Assembly (NCBI GenBank): GCA_910587895.1
Contig: CAJUOE010000292.1
Span: forward strand, 1-15,390
Direction of reading: 5' to 3'
DNA length: 15,390 bases
Source: an uncultured Lachnospiraceae bacterium
Lineage (GTDB): Bacteria > Bacillota > Clostridia > Lachnospirales > Lachnospiraceae
Each line of letters begins with the position of its first letter. Position 1 is the first letter of the stretch. Below the pieces are notes generated by a model. The model saw only the letters and a program-made list of their open reading frames with translations, did no database searches and was not told the DNA's origin. Position numbers and translations under genes: made by a program. This document shows positions 14,464-15,390 of the stretch, piece after piece.

Positions 14464-15117
14464 ATGGATAGAAAAGAGATTTTATCAAAAGTAGACCATA
14501 CTTTGCTGGCGCAGACGGCAACGTGGGAGGAGATTCGGCAGATTTGCGACGACGCGGTAAGCTACGGTACGGCGTCTGTCTGCATACCGCCATCTTACGT
14601 GAAACAGGCAAAGGATTATCTGGAGGGAAAGGTGAAAATCTGTACGGTCATCGGTTTTCCGAACGGATATCACACAACGGCGGTAAAGGAATTTGAAACG
14701 AGAGACGCTATTGCAAACGGCGCCGACGAGATTGACATGGTAATCAATCTGGGATGGCTCAGAAATAAACAGTTTGAGCAGGTGGAGGAAGAAATTCGCA
14801 TCCTGAAAAATGCCTGTGGGGATAAACTGTTAAAAGTGATTATTGAGACCTGCCTTTTGACGGAGGAAGAAAAGGTAAAGATGTGTCAGATTGTTACCGC
14901 TGCGGGTGCGGATTATATCAAGACTTCTACGGGATTTTCCACATCCGGCGCAACCATGGAAGATATCAGGCTGTTTGCCGCACATGTGGGTGAAGGCGTT
15001 AAGATTAAGGCAGCAGGCGGAATATCTGATTTTGAGGATGCCGAAGAATTCATCCGCCTGGGGGCAGACCGGCTGGGAACCAGCCGGCTGGTGAAACAGG
15101 CGAAAGAAATTCACTGA
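14464..15117 (+). CDS. deoC: Deoxyribose-phosphate aldolase
   Basis: This 217-residue class I aldolase splits 2-deoxyribose 5-phosphate into glyceraldehyde 3-phosphate and acetaldehyde in deoxynucleoside breakdown. The Schiff-base lysine is K153 in DYIKTSTGF. The assisting residues are D91 (EIDMVIN) and K182 (KIKAAGGIS). The phosphate-binding end GADRLGTSR (200-208) is intact. Length matches short bacterial DeoC proteins. ATG 14464 follows GAGGAGGA (14450-14457) by 6 nt; an upstream in-frame start at 14434 lies inside the duplicated leader and is not preferred. None of the usual deo partners (deoA, deoB, deoD, cdd) is in view. The gene ends 5 bp from the convergent ATPase fragment. Its leader holds the tandem hairpin duplication, which may affect its expression. 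Confidence 0.96.
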   Translation: MDRKEILSKVDHTLLAQTATWEEIRQICDDAVSYGTASVCIPPSYVKQAKDYLEGKVKICTVIGFPNGYHTTAVKEFETRDAIANGADEIDMVINLGWLRNKQFEQVEEEIRILKNACGDKLLKVIIETCLLTEEEKVKMCQIVTAAGADYIKTSTGFSTSGATMEDIRLFAAHVGEGVKIKAAGGISDFEDAEEFIRLGADRLGTSRLVKQAKEIH

Positions 15118-15122
15118 TTCTA

Positions 15123-15284
15123 TTACCTCCGGTATAGTGCGCGGATAGAATTCAGTACACAGAGCATGGCAACTCCGCTGTCGGCAAAGACTGCCATCCA
15201 CATGGAGGCGTGGCCGGTAAGTCCGAGTACCATGACGAGGGCTTTGATTGCCAGTGCAAATACAACGTTCTGCCACGCAATCCT
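15123..15284 (-). pseudogene. C-terminal fragment of a heavy-metal P-type ATPase (cut off)
   Basis: Minus-strand translation from the TAA at 15123-15125 back to about 15284 gives RIAWQNVVFALAIKALV and then MWMAVFADSGVAMLCVLN, ending SIRALYRR. This is the last pair of transmembrane helices of P1B-type metal (Zn/Cd/Cu) transporting ATPases. The frame stays open only to a TAG at 15312-15314, and residues before RI do not continue as an ATPase. Instead the plus strand becomes holin-like from about 15283. About 54 codons of an expected 600 or more are present, with no ATP-binding parts. The gene has either been truncated by rearrangement or joined wrongly in assembly. Confidence 0.8.
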
Positions 15285-15390
15285 CGTGGTTGCTTTTGCA
15301 ATGGTGATGGACTATGTCACAGGGGTGATGTGTGCCGCAGCGGATAAGAAGCTGTCCAGCGAGGTGGGCTTCAAGGGCATCGCAAAGAAG
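15283..15390 (+). CDS. Internal fragment of a phage holin (Cph1/TcdE-like), partial
   Basis: Plus-strand translation from about 15283 to the right edge reads LVVAFAMVMDYVTGVMCAAA and then DKKLSSEVGFKGIAKK. The DYVTG and KKLSSEVGFKG elements are characteristic of the Phage_holin_4_1 family (small phage or toxin-release holins). The N-terminal helix expected before this segment is missing; the same frame upstream crosses the antisense of the ATPase fragment back to the deoC stop and has no ribosome-bound start. The 3' end lies beyond the window. It indicates prophage or prophage-like DNA beyond the right edge, or a foreign contig end. Confidence 0.75.

Noticed and set aside
14300..14494. 64-codon frame between radA and deoC
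   Set aside because: Created by reading through the tandem duplication in two different frames and ending inside deoC; it could be a leader peptide but has no sign of being a real protein gene.

Overview
The window looks like chromosomal DNA from a Gram-positive Clostridia, most likely the Lachnospiraceae. The evidence is the strong AGGAGG-type ribosome binding sites, roughly 50% GC, a ClpC-type Clp ATPase with a UVR linker, and surface proteins built from cadherin-like, Ig-like and InlB-like modules joined by Pro/Asp/Thr linkers. This placement is inferred from gene content; no rRNA or other marker is present.

Layout. Positions 1-468 hold at most the tail of an unidentified reading frame (2-190) followed by a hairpin-rich intergenic stretch. 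A near-consensus promoter (469-498) starts a long co-directional run of seven closely packed plus-strand genes up to 12329: a membrane-anchored cadherin-like protein, clpC, a CHASE2-class III nucleotidyl cyclase, a xylose-isomerase-like TIM-barrel protein, a GAF/HD-GYP phosphodiesterase, a secreted repeat protein, and a membrane-anchored FecR-domain protein. Genes within the run abut, overlap or sit within about 70 bp of one another, and no terminator is visible inside it. An extended -10 promoter then serves a 138-codon gene, which ends in a clear intrinsic terminator. Only 20 bp after that terminator comes radA. Between radA and deoC lies a 77/87-bp tandem duplication full of hairpins that also copies the ribosome binding site.

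How the genes may work together. In Bacillus, clpC and radA are neighbours. Here about 8 kb separates them, and most of it looks like one envelope-signalling module: an extracytoplasmic CHASE2 sensor fused to a predicted adenylate cyclase, an HD-GYP phosphodiesterase for another nucleotide messenger, a FecR-domain membrane protein and a secreted Ig-like protein. That grouping is the most interesting candidate for an undescribed system, but its function is inference from domains and operon structure only. No ctsR-mcsA-mcsB genes and no CtsR-like operator were seen near clpC.

Right edge. Converging on deoC is the last ~54 codons of a heavy-metal P-type ATPase on the minus strand. It changes abruptly, near 15282-15291, into the middle of a phage holin on the plus strand. 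Two gene fragments joined this way suggest an assembly chimera or a real rearrangement.
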